From Variovorax sp. V93 (lineage in GTDB: Bacteria; Pseudomonadota; Gammaproteobacteria; Burkholderiales; Burkholderiaceae_C), in NCBI RefSeq assembly GCF_041154485.1, contig NZ_AP028669.1, positions 1,984,001 through 2,048,000 of the forward strand: a DNA stretch of 64,000 bases, given 5' to 3'. Under the pieces are notes generated by a model. That model was not told the DNA's origin and made no database searches. It saw only the letters and a list, made by a program, of their open reading frames with translations. The position numbers and the translations under genes were made by a program. Positions 9,017-17,431 of this stretch are shown here, piece after piece (the stretch's first letter is position 1; the number at the start of each line of letters is the position of its first letter).

Positions 9017-9349
9017 TCAGGCCTGCCAGACGCCGTAGCCGCTCCTGCGCAGCGCGATGCCGAGCTCGACCTCCATCGATCGTGCATCCTCGTAGCTCAT
9101 CGGGTTGTAGCGTTCATAGAGCGCAGGCAGCAGCCTGAGGCCGAAGGCCTGGACGAAGCTGTTGGCCTGGATGCCGGCCTTGTGCTTGTCGAAGCGGATG
9201 TCGGGGTCCAGCCCGGTCATTCCCACGTAGACGAAGGGCTTGCCGAGCTGGTAGTCGGGATTCGCGCGCCTGAACCGGCCATGGTTCCAGACGCGGTCAT
9301 CGAGTTCGACCACGTAGACGTGGTGCCTGGCCCGTGGTTTGCGCGGCAT
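9017..9349 (-). CDS. Small GIY-YIG-like protein of unknown role
   Basis: This 110-aa basic protein has the elements VYVVELDD ... PFVYVGMTGLDPDIRFDKHKAG, which resemble the GIY-YIG nuclease core: the paired beta strands, then the R and H-K positions. The C-terminal half contains E-rich helices (EDARSMEVELGIALRRSGYGVW), as seen in GIY-YIG-like proteins where E coordinates metal. No additional DNA-binding domain is visible. It may be a nuclease or an inactive relative. It sits 22 nt from the GlsB-like gene on the same strand, so the two may be co-transcribed. Confidence 0.6.
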   Translation of the reverse strand: MPRKPRARHHVYVVELDDRVWNHGRFRRANPDYQLGKPFVYVGMTGLDPDIRFDKHKAGIQANSFVQAFGLRLLPALYERYNPMSYEDARSMEVELGIALRRSGYGVWQA

Positions 9350-9370
9350 CGATCCGCACTGCCGGCCGGG

Positions 9371-9619
9371 TCAGCTCTTGCGCTTGATCAGGCCGTACAG
9401 GATCAGCAGCACGATCGCGCCGAGCACCGAGGCAATGAAGCCCGCACCCTGGCCCGCGGTGTACCAGCCGAGCGCCTGGCCGACATAGGTCACGATCAAG
9501 GAACCTGCCACGCCGATCAGCGTGGTCACGATGAAGCCGGCGGAATCGTCGCCCGGCTTGACGGCCCGCGCCACCAGACCCACGATGAACCCGATCAGGA
9601 TGGTCCAGACGATGCTCAT
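9371..9619 (-). CDS. GlsB/YeaQ/YmgE-family stress-response membrane protein
   Basis: This 82-aa protein has three hydrophobic segments and the family opening MSIVWTILIGFIVGLVARAVKPGDDSAG. The usual central glycine-rich helix (FIVTTLIGVAGSLIVTYVG) and the GAIVLLILYGLIKRKS end are present. This 'transglycosylase-associated' family is stress-inducible and located in the inner membrane, with no enzymatic activity established. The ATG follows a short AAGGAATTTC leader on the minus strand. Confidence 0.9.
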   Translation of the reverse strand: MSIVWTILIGFIVGLVARAVKPGDDSAGFIVTTLIGVAGSLIVTYVGQALGWYTAGQGAGFIASVLGAIVLLILYGLIKRKS

Positions 9620-9835
9620 GAAGAAATTCCTTTGGCGGTGAAATGGAAAGTAGCGGTCGCTGCAGAACGCGCGAACCGTCGAAGCAAGCGGCGCTCATGA
9701 TAGCGGAGCAACGCGATCGCCGAAGCCGGCCGAATCACATCGGCTCGATGTCCGAGAACTTTGGCGCAGACGGCCATGTCCTGGTTGCTGCTGCGTCCTA
9801 CAGGGTGCTTCGCGGCGCAGCGCTATACCGGGACC

Positions 9836-10468
9836 ATGCTGGAAAAACTGCCTGAAGTCATCGGCCACGCGCTGCAGGGAATGCGCGCGGGCCTGGACAA
9901 GATCGTCTTCAATACGCTGGGCATGCGGCAGGGCATGGCGTCGATCGCCTTGAGCAGCGTTGCTTTCGCGGACCACGCGCCCTTGCCGTCGCGCCATACG
10001 GCCGATGGAGAAGGCCTGTCGCCGCCGCTGCAATGGGCCGGGCTTCCGGCGGGCACCGAATCGCTGGTGCTGGTGGTCGAGGACGCCGATTCGCCCACGC
10101 CGAATCCGCTCGTGCATGCCATCGTCGTCGGGCTGCGGCCGACCGAGGGCAAGCTCGACGAAGCGGCCATCCCGAGCCGGGACAATGCCGGCGCCGCCGG
10201 TTTGCACGTGGGTCGCAACTCCGGGCTGCAGGCCGCCTGGCTGCCTCCCGATCCGCCCCCGGGACACGGCGCTCACCGCTACGCCTTCCAGCTGTTCGCG
10301 CTCGACGGCATGCCCGCGTTTTCCGCGGCGCCAGGCCGGGACGAGGTGTTCGACGCCCTGCGGAAGCACGCGCTCGCGAGCGGCCTGCTGATCGGCACCT
10401 GCGAAAGGCCGGATGGCTCGATCAAGATCAAGAAGACAGCCCCGGCCGGGCCCCTCGCCACGGGTTGA
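9836..10468 (+). CDS. YbhB/YbcL-family (Raf-kinase-inhibitor-like, PEBP) protein
   Basis: This 210-aa protein has the phosphatidylethanolamine-binding-protein fold: ADGEGLSPPLQWAGLP, then LVLVVEDADSPTPNPLVHAIV (the D-x-D-x-P ligand pocket) and HRYAFQLFALD near the C-terminus. Bacterial members are small cytosolic or periplasmic proteins of poorly known function. ATG 9836 is chosen because the frame further upstream adds residues unlike the family. An N-terminal ~35-residue helix (MLEKLPEVIGHALQGMRAGLDK) precedes the PEBP core. Confidence 0.88.
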   Translation: MLEKLPEVIGHALQGMRAGLDKIVFNTLGMRQGMASIALSSVAFADHAPLPSRHTADGEGLSPPLQWAGLPAGTESLVLVVEDADSPTPNPLVHAIVVGLRPTEGKLDEAAIPSRDNAGAAGLHVGRNSGLQAAWLPPDPPPGHGAHRYAFQLFALDGMPAFSAAPGRDEVFDALRKHALASGLLIGTCERPDGSIKIKKTAPAGPLATG

Positions 10469-10524
10469 GAAGAATTTCAGGCCCGTTCGGATGCCCCGGT
10501 GGCGAAAACCGGGGTTTTTGCCGC

Positions 10525-10530
10525 TACAAT
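10525..10530 (+). promoter_or_regulatory. Candidate -10 element for tRNA-His
   Basis: TACAAT ends 12 nt before the tRNA-His 5' end, the right distance for a tRNA promoter with a short leader. No convincing -35 is visible. Confidence 0.5.
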
Positions 10531-10542
10531 TGAAGGCTCTGC

Positions 10543-10619
10543 GGTGGCTGTAGCTCAGCTGGTAGAGTCCCAGATTGTGATTCTGGTCGTCGTGGGTTCG
10601 AGTCCCATCAGCCACCCCA
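10543..10619 (+). tRNA. tRNA-His (anticodon GTG)
   Basis: The acceptor stem GTGGCTG/CAGCCAC is preceded by the extra G at position -1 (10543), which is diagnostic of tRNA-His and pairs with discriminator C10616. The anticodon loop TTGTGAT carries GTG at 10577-10579, the T arm contains GGTTCGAGTCC, and CCA is encoded (10617-10619). Confidence 0.97.
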
Positions 10620-10664
10620 AAACATCTTTCCCGACTGCTATTGCGCAATAGCGTCCACGGGAAC

Positions 10665-10696
10665 ACAACGCCGGGCCAGCCCGGCGTTGTCATTTT
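10665..10696 (+). terminator. Strong hairpin terminator after tRNA-His
   Basis: The arms ACAACGCCGGGC (10665-10676) and GCCCGGCGTTGT (10679-10690) are perfectly complementary. They are followed by CATTTTC, a weak T-tract. The arms are long and GC-rich. Confidence 0.65.
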
Positions 10697-10821
10697 CGGC
10701 TCTTGCCGCCGGCGCAGCACTCTTCCTTTGGCTTCATAAAAAGCGTCCAAACCGGTGCACGCTGCATTGTGCGTTGCCGCAAACCTGGCGCAGGGCCCTC
10801 AATTTTCCCGCAACGGCCCGC

Positions 10822-10849
10822 TTGTAATAAATTGGAATTGAATTAAAAT
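10822..10849 (+). promoter_or_regulatory. Candidate promoter of the H-NS-family gene
   Basis: TTGTAA (10822-10827) and TAAAAT (10844-10849) are separated by 16 bp within an unusually AT-rich patch just before the gene. AT-rich upstream DNA is typical for self-regulated H-NS genes. The rest of the 10697-10881 gap shows no gene. Confidence 0.45.
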
Positions 10850-10881
10850 CCGCCCCGTTTCCAATTTTCAGGAGTCCAACA

Positions 10882-11226
10882 ATGGCTTCGACCCTTGCCG
10901 ATATCAATTCCCAGATCAAGAAGTACGACGAGCAGATTGCGCAATTGCGCAAGCAGGCCGAAGACCTTCGCAACCAAGAGCGCGCAGGCGTGATTGAAGA
11001 TGTGCGCCGGAAGATCGCTGAATACGGCCTGACCGCGTCGGACCTGAAACTCAGTGCACGCGGCGGCTCGGTCAAGCGCAGCGCAGGGGTTCCCGCGGTC
11101 AAGGCAGCAGCCAAATACCGTGGTCCAACCGGCGAAACCTGGTCTGGCGGCCGCGGCCGCAAGCCGCGTTGGGTGACCGAGGCACTGGCCGCGGGCAAGT
11201 CGCTTTCCGAGTTCGAGATCAAGTAA
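10882..11226 (+). CDS. H-NS-family nucleoid-associated DNA-binding protein
   Basis: This 114-aa protein has an N-terminal coiled-coil oligomerisation helix (INSQIKKYDEQIAQLRKQAEDLRNQER, about residues 8-34). A basic linker follows, then a C-terminal H-NS DNA-binding domain with KYRGPTGETWSGGRGRKPRWV (about 74-95). Such proteins silence AT-rich, often horizontally acquired DNA by minor-groove binding. A good Shine-Dalgarno (CAGGAG) precedes the ATG. The gene is monocistronic, ending at a bidirectional terminator. Confidence 0.93.
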   Translation: MASTLADINSQIKKYDEQIAQLRKQAEDLRNQERAGVIEDVRRKIAEYGLTASDLKLSARGGSVKRSAGVPAVKAAAKYRGPTGETWSGGRGRKPRWVTEALAAGKSLSEFEIK

Positions 11227-11251
11227 GCGCCGAAGCGGGCCACTGGCCAAT

Positions 11252-11279
11252 AAAAAAGCCCGCGGGTGCGGGCTTTTTT
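11252..11279. terminator. Bidirectional terminator
   Basis: A symmetrical A6-GCCCGC / GCGGGC-T6 hairpin with a 4-nt loop lies between two convergent genes and can serve both. Confidence 0.9.
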
Positions 11280-11311
11280 ATTGGGTGCGAATCCGGGCAA
11301 ACCCGCGGCAC

Positions 11312-12298
11312 TCAGTTCACCATCACGAGTTTTCCTTTGACGCCGCGCGATCCCATGTGGGCATAGGCGGCTTTCAATTCTGACATCTGCATCGTGCTGT
11401 CGATCACGGGCTTGATCTTTCCCTGCCCGTACCAGTGCGCCAATTCGGCCATCATTTGTGCATTGGCCTTGGGCTCGCGCTTGGCGAAATCGCCCCAGAA
11501 CACGCCGACCAGGGAAGCGCCTTTCAACAGCGTGAGGTTCAATGGCAGCGAGGGAATCGGCCCGGAGGCAAAGCCGACCACCAAATAGCGTCCGCGCCAT
11601 GCAATCGAGCGAAATGCAGGCTCGGCGAAATCACCGCCCACCGGGTCGTAAATGACATCGGGGCCTTTGCCGTCGGTCGCGGCCTTGATGGCATCGCGAA
11701 AGCCGCCTGGAAGCGCATGCGTGGTGTAGTTGATCGTGGCGTCGGCGCCAATGGAGCGGCAGAGTTCGCATTTCTCGTCGGTAGAAGCCGCCGCAATCAC
11801 TTTGGCGCCTGCCGCCTTTGCGATTTGAATGGCGGCGGTGCCCACGCCGCCTGCTGCACCGAGCACGAGCACGGTTTCACCGGCCTTGAGTTGTGCGCGG
11901 TCCATCAGCGCATGCCACGAAGTGGCATAGATCATGATGAACGCCGCCGCGTCGACATGGCCGAAGCCTTCGGGCAGCGGCATGCACAGCGCCGCCGGCG
12001 CCAGCGTGTGGGTTGCGAAGCCGCCCGTGCCCGAGAGGCAAGCCACGTTCTGGCCGACCTTCAGGTGGGTGACGCCTTCGCCCACCGCCTGGACGACGCC
12101 AGCGTATTCCGAACCGGGCACGAACGGCAGCGGCGGCTTGATCTGGTATTTGTTCTGCACGATCAGCAGATCGGGGAAGTTGAGGCTGGCGGCCCTGATT
12201 TCGATCAGCACCTGGCCCGGACCCGGCGCCGGCGTCGGCAGTTCCTTCCAGGTCAGCGCATCGACGCCGGTGGGGTTTTCGCAAAGCCATGCGTGCAT
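11312..12298 (-). CDS. NADPH:quinone oxidoreductase family (MDR, zinc-independent)
   Basis: This 328-aa medium-chain dehydrogenase/reductase has an N-terminal GroES-like domain with RAASLNFPDLLIVQNKYQ (no structural-zinc cysteines, typical of quinone reductases). A Rossmann NADPH site VLGAAGGVGTAAIQIAKAAGA follows near residue 145. The C-terminus GVKGKLVMVN is characteristic. It probably reduces quinones or enones in the cytoplasm. It is divergent from surE over a 128-bp gap. Confidence 0.9.
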   Translation of the reverse strand: MHAWLCENPTGVDALTWKELPTPAPGPGQVLIEIRAASLNFPDLLIVQNKYQIKPPLPFVPGSEYAGVVQAVGEGVTHLKVGQNVACLSGTGGFATHTLAPAALCMPLPEGFGHVDAAAFIMIYATSWHALMDRAQLKAGETVLVLGAAGGVGTAAIQIAKAAGAKVIAAASTDEKCELCRSIGADATINYTTHALPGGFRDAIKAATDGKGPDVIYDPVGGDFAEPAFRSIAWRGRYLVVGFASGPIPSLPLNLTLLKGASLVGVFWGDFAKREPKANAQMMAELAHWYGQGKIKPVIDSTMQMSELKAAYAHMGSRGVKGKLVMVN

Positions 12299-12401
12299 GC
12301 TCGGGTCTCCTTTGAATCAGTCGTGTGTGGGCAATGAATGCGAGGCGATGATAGGGGGCGCGGCAGGGCGCCGTTGTCCCTGCTGCGACGCGCGCGGCGC
12401 C

Positions 12402-12407
12402 TACAAT
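12402..12407 (+). promoter_or_regulatory. Candidate -10 element of the surE operon
   Basis: TACAAT is embedded in CGCCTACAATCCGGGC, which is repeated exactly at 29501-29516 upstream of ppsA. The GC-rich discriminator follows immediately. Confidence 0.45.
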
Positions 12408-12426
12408 CCGGGCACTGAAAAGCACC

Positions 12427-13185
12427 ATGAAGATACTTATTTCCAACGACGATGGTTTTCAGGCGCCGGGCATCGTCGCATTGCACGACGCATTGAAAGA
12501 CATCGCGGACGTCGAGGTGGTTGCACCCGAGCACAACAACAGCGCCAAGTCGAATGCCCTCACGCTGGCGGCGCCGCTCTACGTGCACAAGGCGCACAAC
12601 GGTTTTCGCTACGTGACAGGCACGCCGGCCGATTGCGTTCACATCGCGCTCAAGGGGCTGCTCGGCTACCGGCCCGACCTGGTGGTCTCCGGCATCAACA
12701 ACGGCGCCAACATGGGCGACGACACCATCTACTCCGGCACCGTGGGTGCGGCCATGGAGGCCTATCTGTTCGGCATCCCCGCCATCGCGTTCTCGCAGAT
12801 CGAGAAGGGCTGGGCGCATGTCGACGCGGCCGCCCAGGTGGCCCGGCGCCTGGTGCAGCAGATCGAGCGCGAGCGCATGCTGGACGGCGGCGCCTTCCTG
12901 CTCAACGTGAACGTTCCGAACCGGCCGCTCGACGAGCTCAAGCCGATCCAGGTTTGCCGGCTGGGCCGGCGCCATTCGGCGGAGAAAGTCATCACTCAGG
13001 AAAGCCCGCGGGGCGAGACGATGTACTGGATTGCAGGTGCCGGAGGCGCCAAGGACAGCGGCGAGGGCACCGACTTCCATGCCACCGCCGCCGGCCACAT
13101 TGCGCTGACGCCGCTGCAGATCGACCTGACCGACCATGCCAACCTGGGCCAGTGGCGCGAGACGGTTGCCCGTCTCGGTAATTGA
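12427..13185 (+). CDS. surE: 5'/3'-nucleotidase (survival protein) SurE
   Basis: This 252-aa metal-dependent nucleotidase acts on nucleoside 5'- and 3'-monophosphates and short polyphosphates. The N-terminal metal site MKILISNDDGFQAPGI (N7, D8, D9), the NNSAKSNALT segment (metal-binding Ser) and VSGINNGANMGDDTIYSGTVGAA are all intact. It is the first gene of the conserved surE-pcm-nlpD-rpoS cluster, which links phosphatase, protein repair, cell-wall and stationary-phase functions. Confidence 0.97.
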   Translation: MKILISNDDGFQAPGIVALHDALKDIADVEVVAPEHNNSAKSNALTLAAPLYVHKAHNGFRYVTGTPADCVHIALKGLLGYRPDLVVSGINNGANMGDDTIYSGTVGAAMEAYLFGIPAIAFSQIEKGWAHVDAAAQVARRLVQQIERERMLDGGAFLLNVNVPNRPLDELKPIQVCRLGRRHSAEKVITQESPRGETMYWIAGAGGAKDSGEGTDFHATAAGHIALTPLQIDLTDHANLGQWRETVARLGN

Positions 13186-13187
13186 GC

Positions 13188-13961
13188 ATGGCCACGCAAC
13201 GGCCTGGATTCCCGGTTCGCCTGACACCCACCGCCTCGGCCGCCACGCGCGGGCGCCTGCCCGCTGTGCCTGCCAAGCCGATGGTGCCGGCCACGCCTTC
13301 GATGGCTTCCGACGCCGTGCGCGCGCGCATGGTGCAGAAGCTCGCTGCCCAAGGCATTGCCGATGCGCGCGTGCTGCGCGCGCTGAGTGCGGTCGAGCGG
13401 CATCTCTTCGTCGACAGCGCGCTCGTCAACCAGGCCTATGAAGACACGAGCCTGCCGATCGGGCTGGGCCAGACCATCTCCAAGCCGAGCGTGGTGGCCC
13501 GCATGATCGAGCTCCTGCTGGGGGCGCCCGCATTGGCCGGCAAGCCGCAGGACCGTCTCGGCCGCGTGCTGGAAATCGGCACCGGCTGCGGCTACCAGGC
13601 CGCGGTGCTGAACCACGTGGCCACGGAGGTCTACAGCATCGAGCGCCTGCGCGGACTGCACGAACGCGCGCGCGCCAACCTGCGGCACTTCCGGCTGGCC
13701 ACGGTTCATCTGATGCTGGGCGACGGCATGGTCGGCTATGCCAAGGGTGCGCCTTACGCCGGCATCATCGCCGCGGCAGGCGGCGAGGCGGTGCCGCAGG
13801 CCTGGATCGAACAACTCGCCGTCGGCGGACGCATCGTGGCGCCCACGCACTCGGCGGGCGGCGGGCAGGCGCTCGTCGTCATTGACAAAACCGCCCGTGG
13901 ACTCGAGCGCCGCATTCTTGAGGCGGTTCACTTTGTCCCCCTAAAATCGGGCATCGCTTGA
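13188..13961 (+). CDS. pcm: Protein-L-isoaspartate(D-aspartate) O-methyltransferase
   Basis: This 257-aa AdoMet-dependent repair enzyme methylates isoaspartyl residues in aged proteins so that they can revert. The SAM motif VLEIGTGCGYQAAVLNHVA, the PCMT signature LPIGLGQTISKPSVVARMIELL and HLMLGDGMVGY are visible. The ATG at 13188 lies 2 nt after the surE stop. The first ~42 residues are Pro/Ala/Arg-rich and absent from the ~210-aa enterobacterial protein, so an internal start near ASDAVRARMVQKL cannot be excluded. Confidence 0.95.
   Translation: MATQRPGFPVRLTPTASAATRGRLPAVPAKPMVPATPSMASDAVRARMVQKLAAQGIADARVLRALSAVERHLFVDSALVNQAYEDTSLPIGLGQTISKPSVVARMIELLLGAPALAGKPQDRLGRVLEIGTGCGYQAAVLNHVATEVYSIERLRGLHERARANLRHFRLATVHLMLGDGMVGYAKGAPYAGIIAAAGGEAVPQAWIEQLAVGGRIVAPTHSAGGGQALVVIDKTARGLERRILEAVHFVPLKSGIA
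13918..13947 (+). promoter_or_regulatory. Candidate internal promoter for nlpD-rpoS
   Basis: TTGAGG (13918-13923) and TAAAAT (13942-13947) are spaced 18 bp inside the pcm 3' end, about 25 nt before nlpD. Internal promoters in this cluster driving nlpD/rpoS are known in other proteobacteria. Confidence 0.45.
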
Positions 13962-13972
13962 AGGAACAACAA

Positions 13973-14866
13973 ATGCAGGGTTTTGGCAATCGGAGTTGGT
14001 GCGCTGGTATCACGTTGGCAGTTGTGCTCGTGATCGCGGGCTGCGCCGCACCGCGAGGGCCGGCACCGGTCGAAGACCGGGGCACGATGACGCGTGCGCC
14101 CAATGCGGCACCCGGTGGCCCGCTCATCACCACCGATGCTTCGGGCAAGCCGCTTCCAGGCATCGAGAACTATGGCAAGCCCGGCTATTACGCAGTACGG
14201 CCCGGCGACACGATTCGCCGCATCGGAAACGAAACCGGCCAGAGCTGGCAGAACATCGTTCGCTGGAACAATCTTGAAAATCCCGACCTGATCGAAGTCG
14301 GACAGGTGCTGCGCGTGGTGCCGCCGGTGGGACCGGCTGCCTCTGTCGCAACCGCGCCTGCGCCTTCTTCCGAGGGCGTGGTCACCAAGCCTGTCACGCC
14401 GCCGTCGGCGGTGGTGCCTGCAGCGCCCGCCAGCGCCGCGGTCGGCAAGCCGCCGGTCACGGCGTCGCCGTCGGCGCCCGCCGCAAGCTCGGGCGACGAG
14501 GACCTCGGCTGGATCTGGCCTGCGCACGGCACGCTGCTCGCGGGGTTCGACGACGCCAAGAACAAGGGCTTCGACATCGGCGGCAAGGCGGGCGATGCCG
14601 TCCTCGCGGCTGCCGACGGCCGCGTGGTCTATGCCGGCGCAGGTTTGCGCGGCTATGGCAACCTGATCATCCTGAAGCACAACAACACCTACCTCACGGC
14701 CTACGCGCACAACCAGACGCTGCTCGTGAAGGAAGACCAGTCGGTGCAAAAGGGCCAGAAGATCGCCGAGATGGGCAACAGCGACGCCGACCGCGTCAAG
14801 CTGCATTTCGAAATCCGCCGCCAGGGCAAGCCCGTCGATCCGGCGCGCTACTTGCCGAGCCGGTGA
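13973..14866 (+). CDS. nlpD: NlpD-like lipoprotein: LysM plus M23 peptidase domain (amidase activator)
   Basis: This 297-aa lipoprotein has a signal peptide with the lipobox VIAGC (lipidated C24). A LysM peptidoglycan-binding domain follows (about residues 55-98; [21 protein letters not shown]). A long Ala/Pro/Ser linker leads to a C-terminal LytM/M23 domain (about 185-297; WPAHGTLL ... [18 protein letters not shown]). NlpD activates cell-wall amidases at the septum. Start ATG 13973 follows AAGGA. The gene is 4 nt upstream of rpoS, and in other bacteria rpoS promoters lie within nlpD. Confidence 0.94.
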   Translation: MQGFGNRSWCAGITLAVVLVIAGCAAPRGPAPVEDRGTMTRAPNAAPGGPLITTDASGKPLPGIENYGKPGYYAVRPGDTIRRIGNETGQSWQNIVRWNNLENPDLIEVGQVLRVVPPVGPAASVATAPAPSSEGVVTKPVTPPSAVVPAAPASAAVGKPPVTASPSAPAASSGDEDLGWIWPAHGTLLAGFDDAKNKGFDIGGKAGDAVLAAADGRVVYAGAGLRGYGNLIILKHNNTYLTAYAHNQTLLVKEDQSVQKGQKIAEMGNSDADRVKLHFEIRRQGKPVDPARYLPSR

Positions 14867-14870
14867 TGCC

Positions 14871-15872
14871 ATGGCCGCTTCCAGCCCCCGTCGCGCACTG
14901 CCCGTGCGTCGGCCGGTGGGCCGGGGCAGGGCTGTAGAGAGCGGCCCGCAGGGCTCGCCTGCGAAGCCTGCTGCACTTGCTGCAGACCTGATTGCCGCAA
15001 CCGATTCGCCCGGCGGCGAAGGCGCCGATGCCCTGACGATCTACCTGCGCCAGGTGCGGCGTACCGAGCTCTTCACGCCCGAAGAGGAATACCAGGCCGC
15101 ATGCGCTGCGCGCGCCGGCGACTTTGCAGCGCGGCAATCGATGATCGAGCACAACCTGAGGCTGGTTGTGAACATCGCCAAGGCCTATCTGGGCCGGGGC
15201 GTACCGCTTTCCGACCTCATCGAGGAAGGCAATCTCGGCCTGATGCACGCCATCACCAAGTTCGAACCCGAACGGGGCTTTCGTTTTTCCACCTATGCAA
15301 CCTGGTGGATCCGCCAGTCGGTCGAGCGCGCCGTGTTGACCCAGGCGCGTGCCATCCGCCTGCCGGTGCATGTGGTGCGTGAACTGCAGCAGGTGCTGCG
15401 GGCCCGCCGCACGCTCGAAGGCGATGCCGAGTTCCTGGCGCATCGGCCCGACGGCGTGCGCGTGGAGGATGTCGCCGCATTTCTGGGGCTGGACGTGCAG
15501 GCGGTCGCGGAACTGCTGGCGCTGGCCGAAGCGCCGCGTTCGCTGGATGCCGGCGATGCGCACGGAGACGAAGGCTTCACCCTGGCCGACACCGTGGCGT
15601 CCGAGGACGGGCAGGGCGATCCGACCGACGTCACGCACACCCACGAGGTCGCGCGCTTGCTCGATCAATGGGTCCACGCCCTCGATGCGCGCGAGCGCGA
15701 GGTGCTGGAGGGCCGCTACGGCCTGCACGACCGCGAGCCCGAGACGCTCGAGGTGCTGAGCGTGCGCCTCGGGCTGACGCGCGAGCGTGTGAGGCAGATC
15801 CAGAACGAGGCACTGGCCAAGATGCGGCGCCAGCTGACCCGTTCCGGCGTGGGGCGCGACGCCTTGTTCTAG
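14871..15872 (+). CDS. rpoS: RNA polymerase sigma factor RpoS (sigma-38, stationary phase)
   Basis: This 333-aa group-2 sigma factor has region 1.2 ([22 protein letters not shown]). Region 2 covers about residues 93-163 ([55 protein letters not shown]). Region 3 follows, and region 4 has the [22 protein letters not shown]. The nlpD-linked position and the RpoS-like region 2 make RpoS, rather than RpoD or RpoH, the clear assignment. It directs the general stress and stationary-phase regulon. The N-terminal ~45 residues are poorly conserved. Confidence 0.96.
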   Translation: MAASSPRRALPVRRPVGRGRAVESGPQGSPAKPAALAADLIAATDSPGGEGADALTIYLRQVRRTELFTPEEEYQAACAARAGDFAARQSMIEHNLRLVVNIAKAYLGRGVPLSDLIEEGNLGLMHAITKFEPERGFRFSTYATWWIRQSVERAVLTQARAIRLPVHVVRELQQVLRARRTLEGDAEFLAHRPDGVRVEDVAAFLGLDVQAVAELLALAEAPRSLDAGDAHGDEGFTLADTVASEDGQGDPTDVTHTHEVARLLDQWVHALDAREREVLEGRYGLHDREPETLEVLSVRLGLTRERVRQIQNEALAKMRRQLTRSGVGRDALF

Positions 15873-15913
15873 CGGGGGTTTGCCGTGGCCGCGGAGGGCC
15901 GGGCCGGCGCTGA

Positions 15914-15919
15914 GACAAT
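15914..15919 (+). promoter_or_regulatory. Candidate -10 element just upstream of rlmD
   Basis: GACAAT ends 6 nt before the rlmD ATG. No Shine-Dalgarno at useful spacing and no clear -35 are seen. It belongs to the recurring start-proximal -10 pattern. Confidence 0.35.
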
Positions 15920-15925
15920 CGGGGG

Positions 15926-17374
15926 ATGACGGAATCCATCGAAGAAAAGAAAGTCCCCGCGAAAACCCCGGCAACCGCGGCGGGCGAATGGCTCAAGGTC
16001 GAGTCGCTCGACCTCGACGCGCAAGGCGTGGCGCACAACGCCGAAGGCATGGTCGTGTTCATCGAAGGCGCTCTGCCTTTCGAAGAAGTGCAGTTCAACG
16101 TTCATCGCCGCAAGAACAACTGGGAGCAGGGCACGGTCACGGCCATCCGGCGCGAATCGTCGCAGCGGGTTCGGCCTGGCTGCCCGCATTTCGGTTTGCA
16201 TACCGGTGCGTGCGGCGGCTGCAAGATGCAGCATCTGGACGAGGCGGCGCAGGTTGCGGTGAAGCAGCGCGCCCTCGAGGACAACCTGTGGCATCTCGGC
16301 AAGGTGCGGCCCGACAACGTGCTGCGGCCGCTCGAAGGGCCCGCCTGGCACTACCGCTACCGTGCGCGGCTTTCAGTGCGCCATGTGGTCAAGAAGGGCA
16401 CCGTGCTGATCGGCTTCCATGAGCGCAAGAGCCGGTATCTCGCCGACATGCAGGTATGCCCGGTGCTGCCCAAGCAGGTCAGCGACATGCTGATGCCCTT
16501 GCGCGCATTGATCGGTTCGCTGGACGCCCGCGAGACCTGCCCGCAGATCGAGCTCGCCTGCGGCGATGCGCCCGGTACCACCTCGCTCGGCACGATCGCC
16601 TTGGTGCTGAGGCACCTGGAGCCGCTCTCCAATGCGGACATCGGCCGCCTGAAGGACTTTGCGGCGCAGAACGCCGGCGTCCAGTGGTGGCTGCAGGCCA
16701 AGGGGCCGGACACGGTGAAGCTGCTCGAAGAAGGTGGCATGCCGCTGTCCTACGAACTGCCCCAGTTCGGTGTGACGATGCCGTTCAAGCCCACCGATTT
16801 CACGCAGGTCAATCCGCACATCAACCGTGCCCTGGTCGGAAAGGCGCTGCGCCTGCTCGACGTGCAGGCCGACGAGCGCGTGATCGACTGGTTCTGCGGC
16901 CTGGGCAACTTCACCCTGCCGCTGGCCAGCCGTGCGCGCGAAGTCCTGGGGATCGAGGGCAGCGACACCCTGGTCGCGCGCGCGAGCGACAACTTCAGGA
17001 AGAACCAGCCTGCCACCGCCGCCCGGCGGGCGCTGTCGGCGACGCGATTCGTGGCGCGCAACCTCTTCGAAATGACCCCCGCCATGCTGGTGGCCGATGG
17101 CCGTGCCGACAAGTGGCTGGTTGACCCGCCGCGAGAGGGCGCCTTCGCGCTGGCCAAGGCCATGGCCGACCTGCACCTGCAGCCCGAACTGCGAACCGAT
17201 GGCTGGGCGCCGCCCAAGCGCATCGTCTACGTGAGCTGCAACCCCTCCACCCTGGCGCGGGATGCCGGCCTGCTGGTGCACCAGGCCGGCTATCGCTGCA
17301 CGTTCGCGGGGGTGATCAACATGTTCCCGCACACGGCGCACGTCGAGTCGATTGCGGTGTTCGACCTGGCATGA
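15926..17374 (+). CDS. rlmD: 23S rRNA (uracil-1939 C5)-methyltransferase RlmD
   Basis: This 482-aa SAM-dependent rRNA methyltransferase has an N-terminal TRAM-like domain (about residues 22-78). Four cysteines (C86, C96, C99, C178) form the expected [4Fe-4S] site. The Rossmann methyltransferase domain contains [23 protein letters not shown] and the catalytic [11 protein letters not shown] with C438. Length and motif order fit RlmD rather than TrmA or RlmC. It follows rpoS closely but probably has its own start site. Confidence 0.95.
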   Translation: MTESIEEKKVPAKTPATAAGEWLKVESLDLDAQGVAHNAEGMVVFIEGALPFEEVQFNVHRRKNNWEQGTVTAIRRESSQRVRPGCPHFGLHTGACGGCKMQHLDEAAQVAVKQRALEDNLWHLGKVRPDNVLRPLEGPAWHYRYRARLSVRHVVKKGTVLIGFHERKSRYLADMQVCPVLPKQVSDMLMPLRALIGSLDARETCPQIELACGDAPGTTSLGTIALVLRHLEPLSNADIGRLKDFAAQNAGVQWWLQAKGPDTVKLLEEGGMPLSYELPQFGVTMPFKPTDFTQVNPHINRALVGKALRLLDVQADERVIDWFCGLGNFTLPLASRAREVLGIEGSDTLVARASDNFRKNQPATAARRALSATRFVARNLFEMTPAMLVADGRADKWLVDPPREGAFALAKAMADLHLQPELRTDGWAPPKRIVYVSCNPSTLARDAGLLVHQAGYRCTFAGVINMFPHTAHVESIAVFDLA

Positions 17375-17375
17375 A

Positions 17376-17400
17376 AAAAGGGCCCGCCGGGCCCTTTTCT
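17376..17400. terminator. Terminator between rlmD and the convergent membrane gene
   Basis: The stem AAAAGGGCCC / GGGCCCTTTT with a 3-nt loop starts at the rlmD stop codon. It is symmetrical enough to work in both directions. Confidence 0.85.
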
Positions 17401-17431
17401 CGTTGGCGCTTGCGGCGCCTCGCTCGTTCGC

